Shown in pieces: positions 11,279 to 23,700 of a stretch of DNA of 64,000 bases. The stretch lies in NCBI RefSeq assembly GCF_020536995.1, contig NC_068355.1, positions 128,140,972 through 128,204,971 on the forward strand, in the 5' to 3' direction. Within the stretch, counting starts at the first letter, position 1. Each line of letters starts with the position of its first letter. The notes below the pieces were generated by a model that was not told the origin of the DNA, ran no database searches, and saw only the letters and a program-made list of their open reading frames with translations. This DNA comes from Dreissena polymorpha. Its lineage: Eukaryota > Mollusca > Bivalvia > Myida > Dreissenidae. The position numbers and the translations under genes are program-made.

Positions 11279-11531
11279 GAGTCGCGTTCTTAGAAAACTG
11301 GGTTTAATGCATGTGCGCAAAGTGTCATCCCAGATTAGCCTGTGCAGTCCGCACAGGCTAATCAGGGACGACACTTTCCGCCTAAATTTGATTTTTGCTA
11401 AGAAGAGATTTCATTTAAACGAAAAATGTCATAAAAGCGGAAAGTGTCGTCCCTGATTAGCCTCTGCGGACTGCTTATCTGGGACGACGCTTTACGCACA
11501 TACATTATGCCCAGTTCTCTCAGAACGCGAC
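11279..11531. mobile_element. MITE family 1 copy in the gene 1 3' region
   Basis: Inverted ends (GAGTCGCGTTCTTAGAAAAC at the left, TTCTCTCAGAACGCGAC at the right) bracket the usual hairpin core. It lies between the stop codon and the first AATAAA, so it is probably part of the gene 1 3' UTR. The copy at 38205-38460 is at the matching place in the duplicated block. Confidence 0.8.
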
Positions 11532-11699
11532 ACATATTATCAACTATGCACGATGAACATATTTGTGTTTATCCGCTATCACACATGACACTCGCACATA
11601 TTGCAGACACTCCCATACAAGACTCTCGGGTATTATTTATTTACATGACGGAGTTATGTAACTATTAAACAAACTGTATACGTGTACACAATTGTATTT

Positions 11700-11705
11700 A
11701 ATAAA
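11700..11705 (+). promoter_or_regulatory. Candidate polyadenylation signal for gene 1
   Basis: This is an AATAAA hexamer about 550 bp after the gene 1 stop codon. It is plausible as the 3' end, but such hexamers are common in AT-rich DNA. Confidence 0.3.
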
Positions 11706-14700
11706 TGTTATTTGAACTCACATCTGTGTAACAATTAACACGCAATACTATTGCACCTGTCAATCAGATTCTTACCTAAATATCGATCGACCAATCAGCG
11801 CTCGATAAATCGGGCGCGCCGGTTGGTAACGACCAGTCCGCCTTTTTCCAGACAAGCCGAATGCCTAGTTCTCTTTTTTTCAACGAGTTTCGTTTGGGTT
11901 TTTTAGTAAAAAATGGAATTGAAATATGGTTTAACGTGTAAATAGGGTTTATGCAACTCGAACAGTCGTTATCCAGAAAAATAAGTGAGATGAATTGAAT
12001 TTATGCCTTTTCCGACGAATACATGTCGTATTGAAAAGTGCGATTGGAAGCTTCAATGTGTAGTATTACCGAAATCCCCCTTATAGAACAATCAACTATT
12101 ACTTTTACTAAAACTGACAATGTCATTTAAGCAATAATAGTAAGATGTATATCAATTGTGTAGATAAAATAAAAAGGAATATTGGTACCCACTTTGCATC
12201 ACTTAACGAAATCCCCGTTATACATCGCTTTTTGTGTCAGGAACAAGTGAAAACAGTTTTATGTCACTTTTTAATAAAAACGTATTAATAAATGCCATTG
12301 TATAAGTGTTATTTATCACTTATATCACCAATACACGCGGTAACTTGGGGGAAGTCGGTACCTGCGTGAGCGTCTGATACTGGTAGCTGTATTCAGTAGC
12401 CTGACCGACATCCTCTTCATGGAACACTAATTTATATCAGAAAATTACCACACTGATTTTTTTCGTTTTGCACCGTAACTTATAATGATTTATTAATGTC
12501 CTAAAAGCAATGTTTTTTTTATAAATAATATCATTTTTATACGGATTTCGGTACCCGATCGGCGTCAGAAAAGAATGTACCACTTAACCGAAATCACAGT
12601 TATAAAGCGCTATCTCATTTCAAATATACGTTGAAAAAATGTTTCGCTAATATTTCCGTAACTCACATGGGTAAATAGTAAATACAAGTGTAAAAGTGTT
12701 AATTTGTTACCAATAACACTATTACACGTAGGAAAAGGTTAGATTTCGGTAAGCGCGCAGGCGTGTGAGGGTGTGTTAAACGTACCGTAATACCCGTTAT
12801 AGATAGCTTATGTTCTTTATAATCTTATATTTTGTACATTAATTTTGCACAATTAAACCATGGCACGACCCTCTTTTACCAATGTTTTATGGTTTGTCAA
12901 AAGAACATAAAAAATCATCCAAATATCGCGGTAATAGGCAATCTATAGGCAATGAAGCAACTTTGGTGTTATCTTGTCTATGTTTTCTAACCGCTAAGCC
13001 ATGTGATTAAGTGGGCGGAGCGATCATCGCCCTGGCCATGTGTGAATTGCGTTGCATGAATTAACTTGTATTTGTGTGAAGTTAATCATACAAGAAAGTG
13101 GGCATTTATCTATGATGAATGTTGACAGGATAACCACTATCGTTCGATACACGCAGACTTTATTGACTTTAAATTACGCGTTGAATATTTCTCATTTGAA
13201 ACCACTTGCATACAATGCAATCGGACTTGATTTACAAGTTGAAACCATTTCGTTGGAAATGATATCATAAACGCCATCAGTCTTAAAAATAAATCTGCAC
13301 ATATGTTTGAACTTTCTAAAATGCGTAAGCAATTTTATATTGCGGGATTTCTATACTTGTAGAATGACTCGATGTAATTTTAAATTGTATTTCATTTAAC
13401 GTATGTGATCACTTTTGCCTTAGGTGCAGTATTATAATGTTATTATGTTATTACTTTCAAAACAAAAAGTCCTGTTAATCAATCAGCATGCGCATTCGTT
13501 ATGAAATGTTATGTTGCATATTTTGTTTCGTCAATAGTCATCAGGCCCGTACGCAGGTCATAAGCCCGCCCCCCCCCCCCAGCTGACCTTCAACTTAGGA
13601 ATGTTATTTTAATGATGGGCCTACTGCAATTTTTCTCTAATAAAATGGTCCACTGTACACTTTTCCTCAATACAAAATAGCAGATGTGTTTTATGTGTAA
13701 ATATACTTAAACGTACCCGGTCGATATTAGACTGTACCCGAGATGTATTACCGCCTAAAATCCGATGTCGTAAAGCGCGCTACCGATTACGGTCAAACGA
13801 TATTGTTTATCTTAAACAAACTTCTATTGAAATAAAAACTGCATCAACATGCTTTTTGAGTATGAGTGGCCATAATATAGAGGCCATTTAACAGAAAATT
13901 GACATGAATGTGAACATAATTAATATATAAAAAAAACGACAACGACCGATTTAGCGTTAAAATTCCCGGGTACGTTGAAGTATATTTACCGTACCCGGGG
14001 TACATGTAAGTATACTTAAGAGTACCCGTGGTATATGTAAGTAGTACCCGAGCCGACAATGACCATTCGAGCTTTCTTTGTGCTTTCTGCATCAAGGTAG
14101 TACCACGGTGATGTGTCTGGGGCGTAACGAGGGCGTTTATGCCAACTAGAGGCACTGTGAACGCAGATGTTGTGGTTTAAAGGGGCCTTTTCACGTTTTG
14201 GTAAATTGACAAAATTTAAAAAAGTTGTTTCAGATTCGCTAATTTTGGATTTAGTTATGATATTTGTGAGGAAACAGTAACACTGTGCATTTACCATGCT
14301 ATATAATCTTTTGACGATTTAAAAACCCGAAAATTATAAAGCGTTGCAACGCGAAACGATTTAATAATTTTGAGAGTTCTGTTGTTGTCATTATATTTTG
14401 TGAAACTACGAGGATTGCTTTTATATAGTATAAAATACATCATTCATGCGGATAGTATAAAATACATCATTCATGCGGAAGGACGGTCGAGAGGTCAAAT
14501 GGGGAGACTTTTTACGCCAGGACTCCAGGGGTCAGTGGTTCGGTCTGGAATATACGTAGAACGCAATATTGATATATGACTGAGCTTCTTTAAACCCGAT
14601 AGGATATCTGCATTGTACATCTAAACAATGATACATACGTAAATACCGGCCTTATTATTACACTCTACTTAAGTCCCCTATAGCTGGGAATTTCATAACG
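11706..14700. other. Intergenic region between genes 1 and 2
   Basis: No exon that I can support. The stretch 12068-12800 holds several diverged copies of a repeat with ACCGAAATC and CCGTTATA words, roughly 140-380 bp apart. A C-run is at about 13568-13580, short GTACCCG/GGGTAC repeats are at 13970-14050, and a tRNA-core element is at 14179-14542. The part near 13040-13260 has a counterpart at 38640-38850, so it belongs to the duplicated block. Confidence 0.5.
14179..14542 (+). mobile_element. TIR-flanked tRNA-core element, 3'-truncated
   Basis: Starts with AAAGGGGCCTTTTCACG, matches the full copy at 58605-59115 through the tRNA-like part, and stops just inside the B-box (GTGGTTCG). It contains a direct duplication of about 27 bp (GTATAAAATACATCATTCAT and following). 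It lies about 150 bp upstream of the gene 2 start codon and so may sit in or near its promoter. Confidence 0.75.
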
Positions 14701-14782
14701 ATGGACAATCTAACAGTGTTTGCATTCGTTTTGATAATTGGATTTCTTAGTCTACAAGTGTATTCTCAGGTAGACCTAACAG
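14701..14782 (+). CDS. Gene 2 first exon: signal peptide
   Basis: ATG opens [19 protein letters not shown] followed by VYSQVDLT: a polar start, a hydrophobic core and a likely cleavage near YSQ. Donor GTAACG, phase 1. The gene 3 exon at 41456-41543 shares the DNLTVFAF start, which supports the frame and start. Confidence 0.85.
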
Positions 14783-17700
14783 GTAACGGACACCCATGTG
14801 TTCCTATATTAACATAGCTTTTTGCTTCCAATTTATGTTTTGTATCGTAAAATAACGCTGTAGAGACTATAATAACGCATTAACTTGATTAAACGTAAAT
14901 ACCTCATAACCACTGAGTTGTGTTAAAATTACATTTTTCAGAGAAAACTGTGTGCAACAGTTTGAAAATGCACATACAAAAACGTGAATACAATGCTGAT
15001 CTTGTACGCGTTGTTGTATATATTCATACAAGACTTTAACGAACTGTTTTAAACAACCAATATCAGTCTTATCCTACCAGGCTTATCTTTCAAAACATTT
15101 TCATATTAAGTTGTTCTGACAACGATTATTTTTTCCACAAGCATCGGACTAAGATATTTTAAAATAGTCGAATCTACAATTAATGCATATAGTTATGAAC
15201 AATTTAAGGAAAATGTACCGCTTGATTGAACAAAGTCAACAAACCGCGTCATCTTCACTACATAGAGATCGAAATTACGCCCAACAAACGTTGACACCCA
15301 TATTTAAACAAATATATATTATAAATGACTAAATAATAAAGCTACTATGAGACATAAATACAATATTTGCTATTTTCGGTGTAAGTCTTTAAGCACTAAA
15401 CCAAAAGTACAGCCACAAACGACGCATGTCTAAATAAATATTTAGTTTTTAAGGTTTACGGATATTTCAGTCTGCACGGCCGGTGGAACAGAATGTACAA
15501 CACTACCGAACTCAATCTGTGACCAGTTCAACACACTGACATGTGTGTGCTCTTCCGCCCAAAAGTACCAGGCAAAACCCGATAATAGCGGATGTGATTA
15601 CAGTAAGTAAACGTAAAATATTCGTCGTGTTTCCGTAATATTGACTTGTATTGATTATGCTGTACGGCACATGCACAGCGACAATTAAGTAATACGTTGA
15701 CAATATTATAAGTAAGATATAAGCCTCAAACTGCCCTTTATGTAAAATATTTAACTATCTTCGGTTTTTGCGCGACTCATATTGCCACAATCGGTCCATA
15801 TCTATTACATAGTATTAAATTTCTTGGCTTTCGTAGATAGCATTATCTAAGTGCGAAACATACGTATAATTTGTAAAACACACACTATATGCTTTTAATG
15901 TATTATTGAAATACCATTTATTTCCGAAAATAAAATTGTTCCATTCAACAAGTATTGAACTTGTACTTATAGCAAACTCGAAAAGGAATGAAAATGTATA
16001 CCACACATGTGTATCACTTGGTTGTAGACTGTGGTACTCTCACTAACCCCACCAATGGAGCAGTTTCTACTACTGGTACTCTGCAGACCTCAGTTGCTAC
16101 ATACACATGCAGTGCAGGGTTCAGGTTGACTGGAGTGAGCACCAGAACGTGTGTCCTTGGATCAGGATGGTCAGACGTAGCTCCGACATGTGTTTCAGGT
16201 AATTTAGGCTCAACATTATTGTAAGCTGTAAATATTATTCAATTTACATTGGAGCCATAATCGTTCATAAATATATTAAATAATATTCGATAATTGAACA
16301 CACGTCATGTTTAGCTATAATTTATTTCATCAAATTGCCGTGTTTTTCATATTTGACAAATCAAAGTGGATTTGTTATGCCGTTTAATGGCAGTGACTCC
16401 AGCTTTGAACAAACATTTTACGGACAGTGATATGCTGTACGAGTTGTCTTGTATGTTAACGGTAAATGTTCCCTTTCCTTCAATAAACGACTGGCGAAGA
16501 ATGAGACAATATTGCCTCCTGGTAATGTTTCTGAACTGTAATTTTCCCCTCCTTTACTCAATTTAAATATTGAACATACAAACATGATTGTCTTCGAAAA
16601 ATACAAAGTGGAAATGTTTGTATCTGTTTTTCAGGCAAGGTAGGAGATTCTTGTGCCACAGTTACCAACCTATGTGAGAACCTGATCAACGCACCTTGTA
16701 CCGGAGGCACCTGCACCTGTCTCACTGGATACACACAGAGCACTGACTCTGAATGCGTGGGTGAGTTCGGCCTTATATTTCTTACTTTGAATTATTATTT
16801 TTCATTTGTGTTTCAAAAAGCAAAATGTATGTATATAGATTGAGAACATTCGTTTTACTCTTCAGAAATAAACGAATGTGGTTCTTCTCCCTGCAAGAAC
16901 GGAGCGACATGCATCAACGGGATAGCAAAATTTACGTGCATGTGTGCTACTGGATATAATGGAACTCAATGTGAAATAAGTAAGATCACTTACATGTTTG
17001 GATTGTTTTCAGATAGCCCTTAACATATCTTAATCTGACGACCGTCTATTCTGAAACACACATGTGTTTGCAGACAACGCAGCTCCTAGTAAAATTAATT
17101 ACTTTGAATACAATGCATGTACACGTCATCGTAATTCAGTGAATGCATTTCATTTCGTTTAAATAATATTTTGTGAATTCGTTAAAACGGGCATATTCGG
17201 ACAGGCTCGTTGGGTTTTAAATTTGTTGATTCTTCTGCAATGTGTTTTAAAATACTTTGGCGAACTCATTCGTTGAACAGTTGATTATGTATGTAAGCTT
17301 ACACACAAAAATCAATGAAAATTAGCTCCAACTAATAATATTGTTTCCTTGATATAGCTCGTGTACGTTTGTAGACAACGAATCGTGTTGTTGCATGTTC
17401 ATGAAACTGTGAAATTCGTAAAGGTAATAGCTGATTTGAAATGATGGTTTTTGAACGCGAAATAGCGACACTACAATTAAGAAAACGCGACAATAAGTTT
17501 CCCAGACCGATGATAATAATGCAATTCATTTATATGTCTGGTATTATATTCATCGTTCGATGATACCCGTATTAATCTTATACAGATAAAATAAATATAA
17601 GACTCAAGAGGCAAAAACCTCTAAACCAGTTCACAAATTCCTGGAAAGAACTCGAATACGAACAACAAAATGCGTACACTGCGTCGAAACATATTATTCG

Positions 17701-20700
17701 ACTACTTAACTGTGGTTACACTGATTTTATAACTGGCTTGTTTAACAACTACATTTCTGATTGTACTATTCTATTAACTATCAAATTGCAAGCCAAATTT
17801 AACCCAAGTATGGTTCAAAAATAGAATTGCTTCACATATTTACTGATTTTCATAAAACATTATTTAATTTTAAAACATTGTTCATATTAGAATTCGCCTC
17901 CTTAGTGCCTCACGAATGAGTGTTTTACTAAACCTATCAACGTTCAGATTATTTTGGGCACTTATGACTATTAGTTTCAATCTTAAGCAGACTAAAACAC
18001 AATTATATGGGAAAACTATGAAGAAACTACCCAAACATAAGTTCATGTTTACGAACTATCAACATTACACTAGTTGTGTATTGTTGACATAACTATACCA
18101 AGCATGAATTAACTGTTCATTTCGTTCAGTTTTAGTTGATGTTGAAAATATTTAAGCTATGGACACTCTGTGAATCAATAATAAAACGACGCGGTCATTC
18201 AATTTATTTCAAACAAAAGTAATCCAAGCGAATTTAATAAACATCTAGAATTTTGAACAAATTTAAACTGATTGTTCTACACTACATTCATTAAATTCCA
18301 GTATTTATGAAGTCCACAATTGGCCTGTTATTTCCCATAATTTATGCAGAATGAAGTTTTACCTGTTTGCAATGGCTCAAACGGAATTCATCTTATATAC
18401 TGAGCTTGATACATTAGTTGAATACATTAAATGTGATTGAACATGCAATTATTAAGTTAGCGAAACTTTTCAAAACCAATGACATAGTATTTCGAGCATG
18501 TTCTAAAAAAACTGTTCCTTGCTTTGGCAAGTGTACGATTTGTACACTGAGATATTCCCAAACAGCAAACACAAGTATGTTTGGTATATGCAGAATCGTA
18601 TTCGTTCCATATTTATACATATTTAAAATTTATTATAGACCCAAACGACTGTCAATCTGCGCCGTGTCAGAATGGAGGCGCGTGCACTGACGGACTTGCC
18701 ACCTTCACGTGCAGCTGTGCGGCCGGTTACACGGGAGCTACCTGCGCTACAAGTGAGCAAACTTTGTAATTTTTCAACAGCTAAAACACACAACTACCAC
18801 AAGTTTATGTCATTTATAAATTTACTTAAAACATTAAGGAGTGGCGATTCTTTTAGTTCGAGCGGCGAATTTTTGGTATTATGAAATTGAGTAATATTTG
18901 TGTTGTGGCTCATTTATCTGGATCACACTTAACGTTGGATTTTTTTTTACAAATGCCAAACATTCTTTAAAAGTCATGCGCTTGCAGACATCTACGAGTG
19001 TTCTTCCAATCCGTGTAAGAATATGGCCTCTTGTAACGATGGTGTCAACGGATACACGTGTTCGTGTGTTGCTGGGTATACTGGTATCCACTGTGAGACA
19101 AGTAAGCATTTGTATTGCTGGATATTATATAGGGCGTGCCATAGCAGTACTAGGAAATGAACCAAATACCACAGGTTCCGATCTTACCAAACCATTCGTG
19201 TTTATATTATGACTTTTAGTAAAGCTATTGCACACTGTTTATTGCATTTGAATTGACATGAAATCATTGTTAAAGCGCTGTATTTAAAAAAACAAACAAT
19301 TATTAATGGCATATATTGTACTTGAATCACTGTTGTCTATTAAGTCGAAGTAAACTTACGTAACGAATATGTAAAAAATTGCGAACTGTTGTATCAGCAC
19401 ACCGCTGGTATCTTCTATAATTATTTATAGAAACTCTATATTTAAACTCTTTTGCAATGTAAATAAACTGTTAAAAAGCATAAAACTAAAAGAAAACGTG
19501 TTGGATTCGGTGTAATATCGATTTTGTTTCACTCGTGATCATAGAAAAAATATAAACAAGGACATAAACAAAGGAAGTACATCTTGATATGATAATCTAA
19601 AAATAGAAAAAGGAATTCCGAAAATTTGTTCTTTTCATCAGTGAAAAGCGCTCCAAAACCGGTTTAAACACCCAATGCTTTGCATTGACCGTTCCAAGGC
19701 GGTGACCCCAGCTTTATTCTTATTTGTGTTTATGTTGTTTGTATTGTGCTGTATTGTGCTGTTTTGTACTGTTTGGGCAATCGATCACTTGCTTTAAATA
19801 AAGGACATACTAATTATTTATAATAATAATTCAATACTACTCCAGCAGCTGGAGTGTCACTTCTTTATATTGACATATGTCTTGTGTTTGTATATTTATG
19901 TAGCCTAGCGTTTTTCTACTTCATCATGATTACTTATAAACTATTTCCGTAACTTTAACCTCATATTAAATAATTGCAATTATATCAAAGTGAATACTTA
20001 TTATATACTTAATTTATATTTTGTGATATAGAGCATTGTTAATGTATTTAAGGATGGTGAACGTGTAGATATTAGGGAAGACTGATGCATTCGTTAGGTC
20101 AACTATAATATTAATTGTATTTCATTGTATGGTTCTCTGAATCAACTGGACTTCTACTAACGTATGCTAGTCATTTTTTACTTTTCAAGATAGCATCGAA
20201 TACAGTTACAAGAAAACTTTCCCAAGTAAACTAAGCTGTGTAAAGTGAACAGAACTTGTCTACCTTTTTATTTCCTATATGGGTTAACCACTTAATGTTC
20301 TGGTACAAAGCTAAATATAATCTTAGCGTTTAAAAATGCAATCCGGTGTCAAAAATGCATGGGGTTGTATCATCATTTGACCGCAATACAATTGTTCAAT
20401 TCTATCCAATAAAGGATATGCGAATCATTTATCTTAAATAAAACATTCACTTTCAAGCTATGTAACTTGGCCTCTTACTAATTACTTTAACCCGGATTAA
20501 CAGGTATTTAAAGTCAGCAAAATAGTAAGCCTGTTCCACGGGAGAACAACACGAGATATTTAAACTTGTCAATAATGTCTTATTAGTTTTATATGTATTT
20601 CGCTGATTTGAGAAAACCTTATTATAATTTGTACTCGGGACCTTCAGGTCTAAATTCCTGTGTTTAAAACAATTCGCTATTGAGGCTTTCGGAATATTAA

Positions 20701-23700
20701 CAAAAAGATTCACATTCGTAGTATAATGGTCCTATAAAGGACGAAAATCTAAAGATAAAGCCTAAGTTTAATTATAAAAAAACACGCGTCAAATCAGCGT
20801 TTTAGTGACAATTCTATAAAATTGAAAAATAAAATGTTTTATGCTAGATTATTGCTTACATATTTTATGTATTCCTTAAAATGGATTGTTGTTTGGCATT
20901 TTGCAAAGCTTACTTAAGATAGCATCACGTGTTTGCCTTTTTATTTGAGTTATATATATCTTAGTTTTTAAATGAACGCAATGTTAATGCCGTAGTAAAA
21001 GTCATTTGGGTATCTGATTTATACATAACATTTGATTTCTTCAGAAATATTAAACACAGTTCACATACCTTATTATATAGTGTTTTCAGAGGTAAGGTAT
21101 GCGTGGGTCAGTCCTGAAAAGTAATCAAACATTGTTGTACAGACTGAATAATATAATGATGCGCTTGCGTCCGATCTTGCATAATGGGCGTAAAAACCAT
21201 TGAACATAAACTATTTATTTTTCCAGTAAGGATGGCCTACGACCAGGAGTGTTCGGTGACGGCCGAGTGCGGCACTACGGGGGCCACGTGTCGCAACGAC
21301 GGACTTGGATCATTTAGATGCCTGTGTACACAGAGTGGGGAAATATACGTTCCCTCCAGCGAGACATGTTTAAAAGGTATATAGTGATATGTTTGTGAAC
21401 TGACCAGGTTAATCCATGATGCAAACTACCAGGGAAATGTATACTCCAGTAGTCGATTTATGTCCTATTGGTAGGATAGTTTAGATTAAACTGACTTCAC
21501 AAATATACGGGACAAGTTATGCTTGTGTAAATATACCTTGCAAATCAATGACCCGAGTGTCAACAGATTTTGTAAATATAAGATCTCTTAGATGACTGAA
21601 TTAACTGTACACATACTTAGTTAGCTGTTATCACAAAACATAAACGAGTATAAACTCCTTCAGAATGCGGTGACCTAAAGAACCCCACAAACGGCGAGGT
21701 GACACTTCCGACGAACACCACAGAGGGCTAGATGGCTTCCTATTGGTGTATGGTGGGATATGTACTCTCCGGGCCTACGTTACGTACGTGTCAGTCAAAC
21801 GGGAAGTGGAGCGACGCCGAACCAGCATGCATCTTTGTTAAATAACATAATTATTCATTACTAGTATATAGAATATACATTCCAGTATACTTCCAATTAT
21901 AATGTTATACATAAGTTATCTTGTTATCTATCGGGCTGATTTGCAATAAACCAGTGAACATAGTTTTAAAGGATATTATTAATTTTACAATAATAAACTA
22001 AAGCTGTTTAAATTATTGATTTAAAAAGATTAACAGCAAATGAATTCAAAATTAATATGTTTCGAATAAAAAGTTTATATGAACGTATAATAGTGTTATA
22101 TCAATATTCTAAGCCTTCTTATTTTCAGATAGCCGCCCAGATACCACCGTACCGTTCGGTGTTATGATAGCAATTCTAGGTCTGTTTGACCTTGTTGTGG
22201 TTGCAGTTTACATCAAACACAGATGCCGAGGACAGGTATAACTTTTTTAAATAGCTTAAATAGTATATTCGAATTTGTAATGATTGTCTTTTGCAATCTT
22301 GTTAAATGTTTAAAGGCCTTACCATTGACTGTGGTATATTTCAAGAATAATTTCATTTGAATGAATCGTCGTAATCGATAGTCTTAGACCTTTACAAAAA
22401 CTGTCCTTTGCATTTGTTTTGCATTTTGGAAAGATCAAAACGCTTCAAGAGTGGGGATTTAAGCTGTACAATCTGTAAAAACTGGATTTTTTACGTTAAA
22501 TAACTATGTTACAACAATGTATTCAAAACCGTGAGTACCCTAATAGGCATGCAACAGTGTCTGTATGAGAATGACATCAAATAATCAATATACTAAAGAC
22601 TCTTGTTTGAGGTGTAACAAACAATTATGTCAATTGCTTTCCATCTCTGAGTACAGATACCGGATTGATGTCCATTTAATACAGACGCTTGTGCTCAAAG
22701 TTGTGTTTATGTAACAGATAATTGTTAATAAAAACAATCACAAAAATGTATGGTAGCACAGATGTGGCAACAGTGTAAATTTATCTACGTCGTTCCAACA
22801 TTAAAATAACTACATGACTAACTCTTGGAAACTTCGTTGGTTCTGTTAAGGACTTAGTAACGCATGGAAAACAAGTAGCTAACTCTCCAGATCGACTCAG
22901 CATAACGAGGGAACGTTTTTGTTTCACTTGGAAACGATATAAGTATCTCGTGGCAACGACATTTTAAACTCTTGGGTACGACAAACTAAGTTGTGTCGCC
23001 GACAAAATGTGTTACTCGAAAGACGTTTTGTTTAACAGTGTTTATAAATCAATGTTACGATAAATTAACCTTTTATTTTCAAATGCGAAAGTTTTTCTAA
23101 ATACACGCATTTAACGGTTTATTCTGTTGTTACCATAATTTATCAATTGCGTTCCCAGGAGTCACTAAGTCGTGTCCATGATATGCGAAGTCGTAACCAC
23201 GTGTTCTGAAGTCGTTTGTCCTAAGATTTTCACAGTCGTTGAAATATATTTTTTTATTAAGACGTAATAAGGATTTAACTGAACATTTAAAATATGGCAT
23301 TTCGCACATATGACCTCAATGAAATTATCTGCTGCCTTTACAGTAACTGAAAATTACTGAGGAAAATGCATTAAGTCAGTGCAGTTCACTCACAGGTTCG
23401 GACGGGTTTGCACATACATGTGGCTTAAATAATTATTTACGTGCAAATATTAAGTAAAACTAAAACCACAGAAGTACAAGTAAAAGTGGTTGATTTTGAA
23501 TCGACTTGTGATTTTTTCTTATCAGGAATGAGCCCGGAAGATCTGCTCGTCGTAAACAGTCGAAAGCTCGGATCGGCTGATTATGTGACTCGAATGCAAT
23601 TTCCTTTGTTGGTATCTTTTATTTAGAGCTGGGTTGTTGGGTTTTTTCCTTAAATATCTTCAGTCAATACACTGTCGTTTGCTTTAATAAATTGTACTAG

